Assembly: GCA_019054805.1 (NCBI GenBank)
Contig: JAHQIY010000029.1
Location: 558,001-622,000 of the forward strand
Length of the DNA: 64,000 bases
Source: Brachionus manjavacas
Lineage: Eukaryota; Rotifera; Eurotatoria; Ploima; Brachionidae
Direction of reading: 5' to 3'
A program made the translations under genes and the position numbers. Of the stretch, positions 1 to 10,360 are shown piece by piece. The stretch's first letter is position 1, and the number at the start of each line of letters is the position of its first letter. The notes beneath the pieces were generated by a model, which was not told the DNA's origin, did no database searches, and was given only the letters and a program-made list of their open reading frames with translations.

Positions 1-1179
1 CTTGAATCAGTCTTTGATTTTCTTCTTTTAGTTTTTCATTTTCTTCTCTTTGCTTGAAAAAATTTTAGGAGAAAAAATAGAAAATCTTTAAATAAATTCA
101 AAAATCTAAACCTTATTAAAGAACGGACAGTTTTTGATTACAAAGTGTGATGATAAACCTCTTTTTACGTTTCCTTTGCCATTACATTCTTTAATTAGAG
201 GACATGACCTGGTTGTTTTTTCTTTAAGTAATTCATTTTCTTGAATCAATTTCTCAACATCTCTTTTTAAAGACTGTATTGTGTAATCTTGCCTTTCTCT
301 TTCTTTTTCTCCATCTCATTTCTAAAAATATACATTTTAATTTATTTCCAATATCAAAGTCAGTCGATTTTGTGATTCGTACTTTTGCCTTAAGTTTTCT
401 TTTAATGCTTCATTTTCATTTTGAAGGATTTCCTCATTTAAAATACAATCAGTATAAAATTGTTTCCATTGATCAGTCTTTGATCTTAATGCAGCCTTTT
501 AAGAAGATTAGATTTAATCATCGATGAAAAAAAAATTAAATACTCGTAAGTTATCAATCTCTGATTCCATATCACCATTATCATGATTCATAAGTGAAAC
601 ATTTTGATTTTCGGAAAAGCTTCCGTTCAAAAGAGGAGTTGACGATTGAAAAATTACGTCGATCTAAATAAATTTAAAATATTGTTTATCAAATACTCAA
701 AAATACTCACAGTATTTTGATCATCCCGCTTTTCAGCGACATTTTCAAAAACATTTTGCAAAAAATTGGAAATTCCATTTGAAATATTCTCAACTAGCTC
801 AAATGATTTATTCTTAAGATAAAATTGTTTAAAATTTTAAAAACATAAATTTTAAAAAACAAACCACAAATGTCTCTATGTAAGAATCATCTAAACTATT
901 TGAATGTATTTCTTCGCCAAAATCAAAGAATTGCTTGCATTCTTTTGGACTCTCCTTCACTTTGATACATTTTTTTGGTCCATCATCAATTTTCACTAGT
1001 TGAGATTCGACCAGATCGCTTTTTAGTGAGGATGAAATAACATATGTTTTAACAATAATTTTATCCTTTGATTCATTATTGAATTCATCTTTGGAATAAT
1101 TCTCATTGTCTGATCCATCCTTAATTTCAACGTATGGATCACATTTTGAATTTGATCTTTTTTTTAGGTTTTCGGACAT
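1..1179 (-). CDS. Spliced coiled-coil and C2HC zinc-finger gene, continues past left edge
   Basis: I do not recognise the whole protein. Exons read on the minus strand: 1179-868 or 865 (acidic/lysine-rich start MSENLKKRSNSK; a further in-frame ATG lies at 1200), 812-711, 663-544, 495 leftwards, and a piece around 320-110. Introns are short with GT/AG ends and keep phase 0 at the first three junctions. The fourth junction (near 430-320) does not join in frame in any splice I tried. The last third is coiled coil (leucine/glutamate heptads), then a C2HC finger at about 206-122 (CPLIKEC, then GKGNV, SSH, CPF), resembling the MYT1-type CCHHC finger. After it, 51-1 opens a new exon (REENEKLKEENQRL), so the gene runs off the window. 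It is the most downstream of four co-oriented genes. The likely role is a nucleic-acid- or protein-binding adaptor; that is inference. Confidence 0.5.
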
Positions 1180-1505
1180 TTTTGAATTTAAAATATTCAA
1201 ATATTGTATAGGTTTTGTCTAAATTACAGTTTTAAATTTTAAATTAATTTTAGAAGATTAAAAATTTAATTTTAAGACTTTGTGGATTTAAAAGGCCTAA
1301 AATAATTCTAGTTTAACTTTATTAAAATTTTAATTAGCTTATTAAGTGAGCACACTCGCTGGAAAGCCAAATTATAAATACTTTTAGTAAAATATGGTTA
1401 ATAATCTTATTACCTTCGTAATTATTTAGTTAAAATTTACAATTTAATTTAACAGATTTATTTGTTAAATATATATTAAAAAAAATTTTTGTCAAATCAT
1501 TTATT

Positions 1506-2297
1506 TTAAAAACAAATTGGACATGACTGATTTAATTCATAATTTTCAATACATGATTGGTGAAATTTATGAAAGCAATCACCTTTCACAATATTTTTAA
1601 ATGTTTTGATTTCTGAACCACATTTGGAACAGAAATTTTCACTAGAATTTTTTCTGAAGGTACGAATCATTTCAGAACGCAATTTTTGAAGTGAACTATT
1701 CAACGTATTGAAAAAGAGCGGTTTTCCCTCTACAAGACATTTTAGAAAGAAGCTCACAAATACCCCACAATTATTAGGATCATTTTGAAGTGAATGATCA
1801 CATTTTGCTTGTTTCCAATTTCTATTATTCAGTGATTCAACGGTAGAAGCAAATCTTCTTTAAAAAAATATATACAGATACATTTTAGATGAAAAACTGA
1901 CTTATACTTACTTCCAGTTTTCAAAAGATTTTTTCTGATTTTCTATTTTTTCTCCTAATGGATCAACATAGTAAAATTTACTTCCGTTTAATTCAATAAA
2001 CATCATTGACCAATGATTTAAGTTTTCATTAATAAAACCGAAAATTACATCAAAATTTTTAAACTTGAATAATTTTTTAACAAGAGCTTTTACTTATTAA
2101 TTAGAAACCTACTTCAAAATAATTTCCAAGTCCAATTTCACTATTTAATTTTCCTTCATTAAAAATCTGAGTTGAATGAAAACAATCGAGAATTAAAATT
2201 TTCTTTTAGAGTTACTAACAACGCATTTTGCAAAAGCCATTAATTCCTTAATTTAGAAATAAATAAATTTATCTAAATAATTTTCGAAATATTTACA
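1506..2297 (-). other. Ulp1/C48 protease domain joined to a RING-H2 finger
   Basis: Domain-level note on the last exons of the transposase gene. The Ulp1 (SUMO/NEDD8-type cysteine protease) signature is complete: His in NLNHWSMMFIEL, Asp in FYYVDPLG, Gln in HSLQND, Cys in NNCGVFVSFF, in the right order and at plausible spacing. About 50 residues later a RING-H2 pattern follows: CSKC, 14 residues, C-x-H-x2-H-x2-C (CFHKFHQSC), 9 residues, CPIC, and the protein ends one residue later. All eight zinc ligands are present. RING fingers of this form usually recruit ubiquitin- or SUMO-conjugating enzymes, so one polypeptide would carry both a conjugation-type and a deconjugation-type module. Function is inferred from motifs only. 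Confidence 0.72.
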
Positions 2298-4724
2298 TTA
2301 TCAGTAAGCCATTTATTTGTTAAAATATCGTCAATTGCCTTTTTTCGGATTAGAAAATTTGCAATTTTAAAATAGATAAAATTTCCGAAATTATTTTCAT
2401 GTTTTTTGTCAATATCCATTGGAACTTCTGTATCGATTATTTCAATTTCATTTGCTGAATTTTCCAATTTTTTTGACCCTTCACTATAAATGTCAACAAA
2501 AAAGTTTTCCTTTGGTATATCATTCTCATTTTTTTGCTTGTCAATATTGAAAACAACATTATGGTAACCAACACAATTTTTTGCCGGTTTCTTAAATTTC
2601 CACATTTCTCTATGGTCTGAATTTTCTCTCTTTCGAAGTGTGCCGAGCCTGATATTCGCTATGTCTTCATAGAATTCTTTATACTTATGATTAATATAGA
2701 AATACAAAGGCGTAGAAATTTCACTTAGGAATAGTAAACGACAAGATCGAACACGCTTATTTATATTTAAGACACTATTTTTCAAATGCTTAAACCAACT
2801 CTCAACGTTATTATTTGAAAAACGAGTTTTGCCATGAAATTCGCTATTAATCATTAAACCTGTCCATAAAGGCGCCAAATGAAGCTTCTTTTTTATTATT
2901 TCAAAAAGTCTAGGTGAATAAAATATGTTCTTTAGCATCAAGACATTGTTTTCATTTATATTATCTATAATTTTCTGATTTACTCTTAAAAGATCGAGAA
3001 AAAATTTGGCAAAAGGTGATTCCTGCAATAAATTTTGATCATTATTTTCGAAAAAGAAAATTTGTTTCTTGATATCATTTTCCATCTTATTCTTATCATA
3101 GCATATGTTATTTAGCCATTTTGCATTCCTAGTGGATAAAAAAGAATTCTAGCTTTTGGATTTTTTGGGTTAAAATTTCATTTTCGAATTTTGTCATGAA
3201 AATAATTTGAATGCATTCAAAAATTTGGCAAAGTTCCTCGATTGATGTGCTATTCTGAAGTAAGCTAAAGCTACATATAAAAGTTTTTTACATGACCATT
3301 TGATTGTAAACTTCCACTACCAACAATTTTTTCGGTTTCATCAATAACATTTTTTAGCAAATGAGTCGAACAAATATAGACACATGTTTTTATTCGTAAA
3401 GAGGCCCACATGTTTTTTTTTACTATGAGTTCGTATGCAAGCTCTAAATAATCCATGATTTCTAGATTATTTAAAGCCCTCAAAGATGCATTAATGTTTG
3501 CCCATGAAAAGTCGGTAATGAAAAATTTCGGGTATCGAAAAAAAGAATATTTATGAAATCTTTCGATAATTTTTTTTAAAAAACAGTAAATTGTTATGGT
3601 GTCATTTGAACTTGATAAAAAATCGGCGATAGGGATTAAGTTTTTAAAAGTCTGATCATGACAAACAATAGAATATAATAAAATTTCTTGTTGATCCTTT
3701 AGCTTTAGCATTAATTTACCAGTTGCATCAAAAAACCAAACTGGGTTGTTTTCTTGAATAACACCCCACATTTTTGCTTGTTTTTCTGATACCAAAAGCG
3801 CGCCAAATGGATTTGAAACAACTTCTTGTATATATCCTTCAATTAAGGACTTTGATGTTTTTGGTACCAAAAGATCAAATACTAGTTTTGTAGCGTCAGA
3901 ATCAATTCGAAGATCATTATTTAGCTGAAATCTGTGTCTGAATTGACTTTTGAGTTTTCTTAGAGACGTATAACTAATTTCACGTTTTTTAAAATCATCA
4001 TCTTCTAAAAAATCGTTTTCGGTTTGAAAATTGATAAGACCTTTAGAATAAATATCTTTTTGAATGGCTTTTCGTTCAATTCTCGATAGATTATTTGATA
4101 AAATTGCAAAATTTACTTTTTCTTTACAAAAATTTGTCTCTGAAATTAATATCAGTTTGCAATTGGAATTTTCAAATGGTTCTGTCTTTATAAACGATTT
4201 AAACTCTTTGCTACAACGAACACACTTCAAAGTTCCATTCCAAAAATTTTTTGAATAATTATTACATCTAACAGAACAAAAATAATTGTTTTTGAGCTTG
4301 AATAAGCAATTTATTCCATCTGATTGAATTTTCTTTGATATTAATGCATTTGCTGCTGATAAAAATTTTTTCCTTCTTGCTGAAGTAATTGTTTCTTCTA
4401 AATTTTTCCATTCATCATATGAAAAAACAAATTCATGATGCTGAGGATTTTTTTCTGAATTAGTTGAGAGTTTTTCATTGCAACGTAGCTCTTCTAATAT
4501 GTATTTTTTAATCCCATTATCGTTTCGTCTCCATTTTACATATAAATTAAGGGCTTCCAATTTTAAATATTCTTTTGATTTTTCGAAGTATTTTTCACAA
4601 ATTTCTAGGAAATGTGAACTAGACGTTCTGTGTCCTCCTTCAAATCAGTCAAGCCTCTATCTTTCATATAATTGACAATTATATTTTTTAGTTTTTCTTT
4701 GTTATCGAATTTTGCTGTATGCAT
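1506..4724 (-). CDS. DDE transposase with C-terminal Ulp1-type protease and RING finger
   Basis: Predicted multi-exon transposase of Mutator-like (MULE) general type. The start chosen is ATG at 4724 (MHTAKFDNKEKL). The frame changes once near 4630 and again in T runs near 3140 and 2200, perhaps consensus errors. Catalytic triad candidates: first Asp in WFFDATGKLM, second Asp in FFITDFSWANINA, Glu in NNNVESWFKHLKN. A CxxC pair (CVRC) lies near the N-terminus. Introns fitted by phase: 3291-3255, 2296-2247, 2112-2064, 1911-1858. After the DDE core comes a C48 cysteine-protease domain beginning at KWLTDN, and then a RING-H2 finger. Fusion or pairing of DDE transposases with Ulp1 proteases is known in MULE and KDZ-type elements; I cannot assign the exact superfamily. 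It lies between a JAMM-like gene upstream and a C2HC gene downstream on the same strand. No terminal inverted repeats were found around it. Confidence 0.7.
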
Positions 4725-4794
4725 TTTAATAAATACTAAAATTTAAATTTTTTTTAATTTTCAGATGTAAAGAGTTTGCTTTAAAGAAAATAAT

Positions 4795-5733
4795 TTCTTT
4801 AAAAATTCTTTAAAAAAATGAACAAGATTTTGAAATATTTTATTTAAAATGAATCATAAATATAATTTGTTCAGGGTTGTGTATAAACAAAATTTTTATT
4901 AAATCAATTTATTAAAGTTATTATTAGTTAAAAAAAATGCTTAATTTTAAAAAATTTATGTTAGAATTTTCGAAATCTGCTAGATAGTTTTCGACTATAT
5001 TCTCCACAGAAATGCTTTCGCAATTATGAGAAGACACTGAGATATTCGACATTACATCACAAATATCGTTTATATCTTCTTCTATTTCTTTTTTTTTTAT
5101 TTCATCCAATTGTTGATTGGAAAAAATAAATGTTTGAATTATAAAGTTGCCTTGTTCAGAAAAGATAATTTCCTGAGTGTCAGCTTCATAATGAAAGGCT
5201 GCTTTCAGTAAGTTTTCAATATCGATTGGCGATGGAAATGCGTCAAAATGAATTTTAATTTCATTTTCGTCAAACTGTCCTTGATAGTTATTTTTCCTGA
5301 TATTCGACGAAATTGGATGCGTATGCCATGAAATTAGTTCATCGGATATAGGAAATATTGGAATTGATTCCAGTAACAGTGTTTCTGGACTTCCGTTCTG
5401 AATATTGGTGATATTTCCTGTATCTAATTCGAAAACACCATCCATTTCATAGGATAAATGCATTGTTTGTGGATCATTAATTATATTAGATATATGTATG
5501 GACATTTTCGGTTTAAATTTCTAATTTTCTAAAAATAAAGTAGAATAATTAATAATTTAATATATTAAATTCAAAAACAACAAAATTTATTTCGTCTCTA
5601 AGCGGGAACTCTAATTAAAAAGAAGTAAAATAAAATTATAAAAGAAGCCTATTTATGAGCTTTTTGAATTTTCTATTGAAAATTTTAAAGTTAATAATTT
5701 CTTTAAAAATTCTTTAAAAAAATGAACAAGATT
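4795..5733. repeat. Pair of about 35-bp direct repeats flanking the JAMM-like gene
   Basis: Almost the same AT-rich string occurs at 4795-4831 and 5699-5733 (shared core TTCTTTAAAAATTCTTTAAA followed by AAAATGAACAAGATT). One copy lies just beyond each end of the 4924-5505 gene, upstream of the transposase gene and upstream of the JAMM-like gene respectively (both minus strand). Shared promoter elements or traces of a duplication are both possible. Confidence 0.5.
4924..5505 (-). CDS. JAMM/MPN-like metalloprotease-related protein
   Basis: Single-exon protein of 193 aa starting MSIHISNIINDPQ. The JAMM (MPN+) metalloprotease pattern is visible: a glutamate candidate in EMDGVFELD (near residue 20-27), the HxH of ISWHTHP (near 60-65), then S-x2-D in FPSPIDIENL (near 90). 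Classical JAMM deubiquitinases have about 7 residues between HxH and Ser; here there are about 26, so a loop is inserted. The strand after it (IIFSEQGNFIIQTFIFS) fits an MPN beta strand. The C-terminal 60 residues are acidic and unplaced. It sits between the chromodomain-like gene and the Ulp1-bearing transposase, all minus strand. It could remove ubiquitin-like tags, or be an inactive MPN scaffold; the family call rests on motif and context. Confidence 0.5.
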   Translation of the reverse strand: MSIHISNIINDPQTMHLSYEMDGVFELDTGNITNIQNGSPETLLLESIPIFPISDELISWHTHPISSNIRKNNYQGQFDENEIKIHFDAFPSPIDIENLLKAAFHYEADTQEIIFSEQGNFIIQTFIFSNQQLDEIKKKEIEEDINDICDVMSNISVSSHNCESISVENIVENYLADFENSNINFLKLSIFFN

Positions 5734-6173
5734 CAATTTAAAATATTTATTGATTATTTTATTTTTTTTTAATTATATATTGGTAATAAAAATTATAATA
5801 GAAAAATAAACCATTTTTTTTTCTTCCGGTCTGCCTGATCTATTTTTTATAACTCACAACGCTTTCATTCTAGAGTTGATTCAAAAATTGATTAATTTAG
5901 TTTAAAATTTTTAAAATTTCATTTTAAAAATTTTTGAATAAAAAAAATACCTAATTTCTTAGTTTTTTTGTTGTAAATGGAATTTTTTCATTTTTATCAA
6001 CACATTAATGGTTGCTTTAAGCATTAAAGATTAAAAAATTCTTTTATAATGAAAATTGAGGCAATTGAAGACTTATAAGTTAAAAGTGAAAGCGAAAGAA
6101 GAAAATTCTAGAAGATGACGATTCATTATCAATATTTTATTTTAAAATAAAACTAAAAATAAAATCTATTAAT

Positions 6174-7528
6174 TTAAAATTTGTATTTTCGCCTTTTTTT
6201 GAATTCATTCAAAGTTCCTTTCTGACTTTGCATGTCAGAAATATGGACAATTGCACTATCTTCTTTTGCTGGTCTCTCAGGTCTTTCATTTTGAAAGCCA
6301 GGATTTATCATTGAAAAATTCTCCCAAGTACTATTAAATAAAAATTATAAAATTAAAATCGAAAATTTTTTCAGTTAAAATAAATAATACGGTTTGAAAT
6401 CGATTCCGCCGAGTTTGGACCACTTAATTTTTGCCTGACGCTTATTTTTTCGGACTCTCGTGTCCAAAATTTCATCAAAGTCGAAATAAATATCGTCTGG
6501 GTGGACATATTCGGGAATTTCCTAAAAATATTTAAAGTTCATTAATATTTAAAATTTGTTAAAGCATTACTTTTATTTCAGATGTCGTTTCTTTTGAAAT
6601 TTCTTCTGACGAGACAATAATCTCGGGTTGCTTATCTTTATCATCTTTGCCTTGAAATTCACTTAGTTTTGATATCGTGATACTCGATTTGACATTTTTA
6701 TTTGCAATTCTAATCGATTTCATTTCATCTTCCGTTTTATCATTTTGTTTTATGGTGAAGATGCCTTGAAAGATATCAAAGCCGACAATATTTCTTGAAT
6801 ATATTGAATCATCCATTTGAAAGCCTGGAAGTTCAATATTATTGACTTAATTAATAAACATAAAAAATTACAAAAAATTCTTCTAATTATATGTAAAACT
6901 TACTAGTGCAATATTCGTTCATTTCATCAATGTTCTCAATGCCAAGCTCATTTCCCATCAGCTTTTTGCATTTAAGGAAACAGTTTTTAATTCGTTCCTT
7001 ATCCAGATCACGATTTGACATCTATTAAAAAATAATTTAAAGATAAATAAAATTAGTAGATAAAAAATACTTTTTCGAATCACAAACAGTACTTAACGTT
7101 CGATTTTCCGAATACAAAGATTCACTCTTAACAAAAAATAATTAAAAATTACCAAAAGAAAAAGAAATTTTAAATTTACCTCTAAGTCAAGTTCATGACT
7201 TTTGAATTTGAGGACATGTGAAACCGCGTCGTCATATTCTCTTATTTTAAAAGTTTCTTTACCATCGTACTCCACCCAAAAATTGACCAAGCCTTTTTCT
7301 TTCGATAAGTTGGCTATTTCTTCGTCACTTTTGTCAAATTTTAAACCTTTTTCTAATTAAATTAAAAATTAATAAAATTAAAATAATGAAAAATAGGATA
7401 CCTTTCATTAATTCTTTGAATTTTCGAGCGTTTAATGCGCCAACCCCATGAATTTTGTTGAATTCATGAAAAGCTTTTCGGAGCAGGGCTCTGATATCCC
7501 TTTTAATGAGTTTCGCTGGGTTAACCAT
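6174..7528 (-). CDS. Six-exon chromodomain-like protein
   Basis: Exons 7528-7402, 7352-7180, 7021-6904, 6845-6571, 6521-6391, 6330-6174 join with correct GT/AG ends and phases into 326 aa plus stop. Introns are 49-60 bp except the second (158 bp; an alternative small exon inside it breaks the frame). The start MVNPAKLIKRDIRALL is the first ATG of a basic helical N-terminus. The fifth exon and start of the sixth (DFDEILDTRVRKNKRQAKIK, then WSKLGG and TWENFSMI) match a chromodomain: aromatic opening, EILD, IKW, and TWE before the final helix. Chromodomains bind methylated histone tails and occur in integrases and in host chromatin proteins. The C-terminus is basic (FKKRRKYKF). It is the first gene in the minus-strand row. 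A targeting subunit for the adjacent transposase is a guess. Confidence 0.6.
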
Positions 7529-7529
7529 G

Positions 7530-8040
7530 TTAATTTTTGTATATTATCTAAAGTAAAAAAATCAAAACGATTTATAAAAGAGGTGGTAAAAATAAATTTA
7601 AAACAGTTTGTTATTACTGTAAAAAAGAAATAAAAAAAAAATTTATTAAAAATCATTTATTAACAAGTTATTCAAAAATATAAATTAAAAAGTTTATTTT
7701 TGTATTCACGGTGAAAAGCAGATAATTCTTTGAGTGATAATTGACACAGCATAATTCTATGCATTCTATGATATTTTTCATAAATTTTCTTCGATAATTA
7801 GCAACTGATTTAATACAAAAAAAAGATTTGATATTGTGATTATTTATTTATCAATCTAAATTTAATTTAAAATAATTAAAAATTAAAAAAAAAAACAAAA
7901 AATTAAAGATTTAACAAAAACAATTAATAAAAAAAATCAAAAAAATCATCTGTTTTGATAACCATTCGTGTTGAAAGACAAATTGTTTGCTTGCGTCTAT
8001 TGCATCATATCATTTTTTCGTATGTTGATTTGAAAAAAAC
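7530..8040. other. AT-rich spacer upstream of the four-gene row
   Basis: No supported gene. Low-complexity A/T with homopolymer runs; it would hold the promoter of the chromodomain-like gene, but I see no distinctive motif. Confidence 0.4.
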
Positions 8041-8640
8041 CTAGGACAGACACCAACCGAGTTAACTTCGAGCACAAGACTTCCTCCTATCAACTCTTTA
8101 GTAAGTAATTTCTCAATAGACCGAGTTATTGTGAAACAAGCGGTAAAAGAAATTGATAAAAATCGAATCCCTCTACACATTTACCCGATTAAGTGTCCAT
8201 CCGAATTAAAAAAATTTTAAAATAAATGAAGAATTAAAGATTTTTACGGCCGGTTTAAAACTCTAAAGATCATATTGTTCTCGAAACCTTGCATGATCTC
8301 AGTTCGCCTTCCAGATTCGCCTACTCGATCAAAAGTCAGCTAGAACATGAAGTTCTCGACTTAGGCGCCTCCTTGGACTCCCGAGCCACATGCATACAAT
8401 GAGAGATGAGTCGTTAAGTCAACCTCAAGGTAATGATCACTTCGGGTCGTTAAGCCTCCATGTCATTGTCGGAAATCTTACTGGGTGGGCAGCCCTAATT
8501 TATTTATTAATGTGCAAGAATATATTTACGTACGGTCCCACGCGTACGGCCCGAAAATGTCCTACCTACAGAGCTATAGAATTCATTCTCCCTCTAATGG
8601 CTATGATATTTATCTGCTATTTATAAAAAAGGATTAAGCT
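8040..8640. other. Unexplained island of higher GC
   Basis: About 600 bp with clearly more G+C than its AT-rich flanks and little low complexity. The only sizeable open frame (8390-8626, plus) ends in a hydrophobic stretch (FILPLMAMIFICYL) but I recognise no family. A short string near 8247-8272 (ACGGCCGGTTTAAAACTC, then AGATCAT) faintly recalls the 3' part of mitochondrial 16S rRNA, so a decayed nuclear mitochondrial insertion is possible. The match is too short to call. Confidence 0.3.
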
Positions 8641-8994
8641 TAAGATTAAATTAAGCTATCTTTTAATTTCTTACTTCTTAAATTTTATATTATTAAAAAA
8701 TGAATTTTATTATTAATTTTATAAAATTTAAAGAAGTCAGATAATTAGAGACTTTAAAAGAAAAATATCAGCCATCAGTCTAGAGTTTAAGAAAACGAAT
8801 TTCATAAGAAATACATCCAATAATTTATACTACCTGAAAAAGCAGTTCCATCGAAGTTGAAATTTGATTTGAATGTCAAAAAATGGCAATGACAAAACTA
8901 AATTAAAAAAAAATATTTTAAAATGTAATCAAAGATTAAAAATAAAAAAAATTATTTCTTTTATATTTTACATAAAAATTCTGACATTTTTTAA
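8641..8994. other. AT-rich spacer
   Basis: I see no gene, RNA or repeat in this stretch beyond simple A/T-rich sequence leading into the satellite. Confidence 0.4.
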
Positions 8995-9115
8995 GTTTTA
9001 TTTACTTAAATTTGCTCAAGACTGAAATCAAGCATGTGAATAAAAAATGGAAAATCATTTTCACTTATGTCAAATAAGTTATGAAATCGTTTTTACCATG
9101 TCTAATTCAAAAGAC

Positions 9116-9163
9116 TGATTTTTGTTTCCTTTTAGTTACTTAATAAAAGGAAACAAAAATCAG
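9116..9163. repeat. Snap-back inverted repeat at the satellite's left edge
   Basis: TGATTTTTGTTTCCTTTTA is followed after a short spacer by its reverse complement (AAAAGGAAACAAAAATCA). In all other monomers the linker continues without the inverted copy, so this hairpin is unique to the edge. Confidence 0.7.
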
Positions 9164-10360
9164 TACTTAATTAAGCTCAAGACTGAAATCAGGCTTTTGA
9201 ATTAGATATGGAAAACCAATTTCACTTCTCTCATACAAGTTATGAAATTGTTCTCCCATTTCCTAATCAAAAGCCTGATTTTTATTTCCTTTTAATTACT
9301 TAATTTAGCTCAAGACTGAAATCAGGCTTTTGAATTAGATATGGAAAACCAATTTCACTTCTCTCATACAAGTTATGAAATTGTTTTTCCAAATCTTACT
9401 CAAAGGCCTGATTTTAATTTTGGGTTTTTATGCTAAAATTTGTCCAAAACTGAAATCAGGCTTTTGAATAAAATATGGAAAACCAATTTCACTTCTCTCA
9501 TACAAGTTATGAAATTGTTTTTACCAAGTCTTATTCAAAAGCCTGATTTTTTTAATCGTGCTTTTAGGTACTTGAATGAACTTTAGATGAAAATCAGGCT
9601 TTTGAATTAGATATTGAAAAACAATTTCACTTCTCTCATACAAGTTATGAAATTGTTCTCCCATTTCCTAATCAAAAGCCTGATTTTTGTTTCCTTTTAG
9701 TTACTTAATTAAGCTCAAGACTGAAATCAGGCTTTTGAATTAGATATGAAAAACCAATTTCACTTCTCTCATACAAGTAATGAAATTGTTTTTACAAATC
9801 TTACTCAAAGGCCTGATTTTAATTTTGGGTTTTTATGCTAAAATTTGCCCATAACTGAAATCAGGCTTTTGAAAAAAATATGGAAAACCAATTTCACTTC
9901 TCTCATACAAGTTATGAAACTGTTTTTCCAAATATTACTCAAAAGCCTGATTTTAATTTTGGGTTTTTATGCTAAAATTTGTCCAAAACTGAAATCAGGC
10001 TTTTGAATAAAATATGGAAAACCAATTTCACTTCTCTCATACAAGTTATGAAATTATTCTCCCATTTCCTAATCAAAAGCCTGATTTTTGTTTCCTTTTA
10101 ATTACTTAATTTAGCTCAAGACTGAAATCAGGCTTTTGAATTAGATATGGAAAACCAATTTCACTTCTCTCATACAAGTTATGAAATTGTTTTTCCAAAT
10201 CTTACTCAAAGGCCTGATTTTAATTTTGGGTTTTTATGCTAAAATTTGTCCAAAACTGAAATCAGGCTTTTGAATAAAATATGGAAAACCAATTTCACTT
10301 CTCTCATACAAGTTATGAAATTGTTTTTACCAAGTCTTATTCAAAAGCCTGATTTTTTTA

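Noticed and set aside
1-7528. Polinton or other virus-like element
   Set aside because: A Ulp1-type protease is present, but no DNA polymerase B, packaging ATPase, retroviral-type integrase or capsid gene is visible; the transposase is of DDE Mutator-like type.
8220-8300. Mitochondrial 16S rRNA fragment
   Set aside because: Resemblance is limited to roughly 20 bases with gaps; kept only as a possibility for the GC island.
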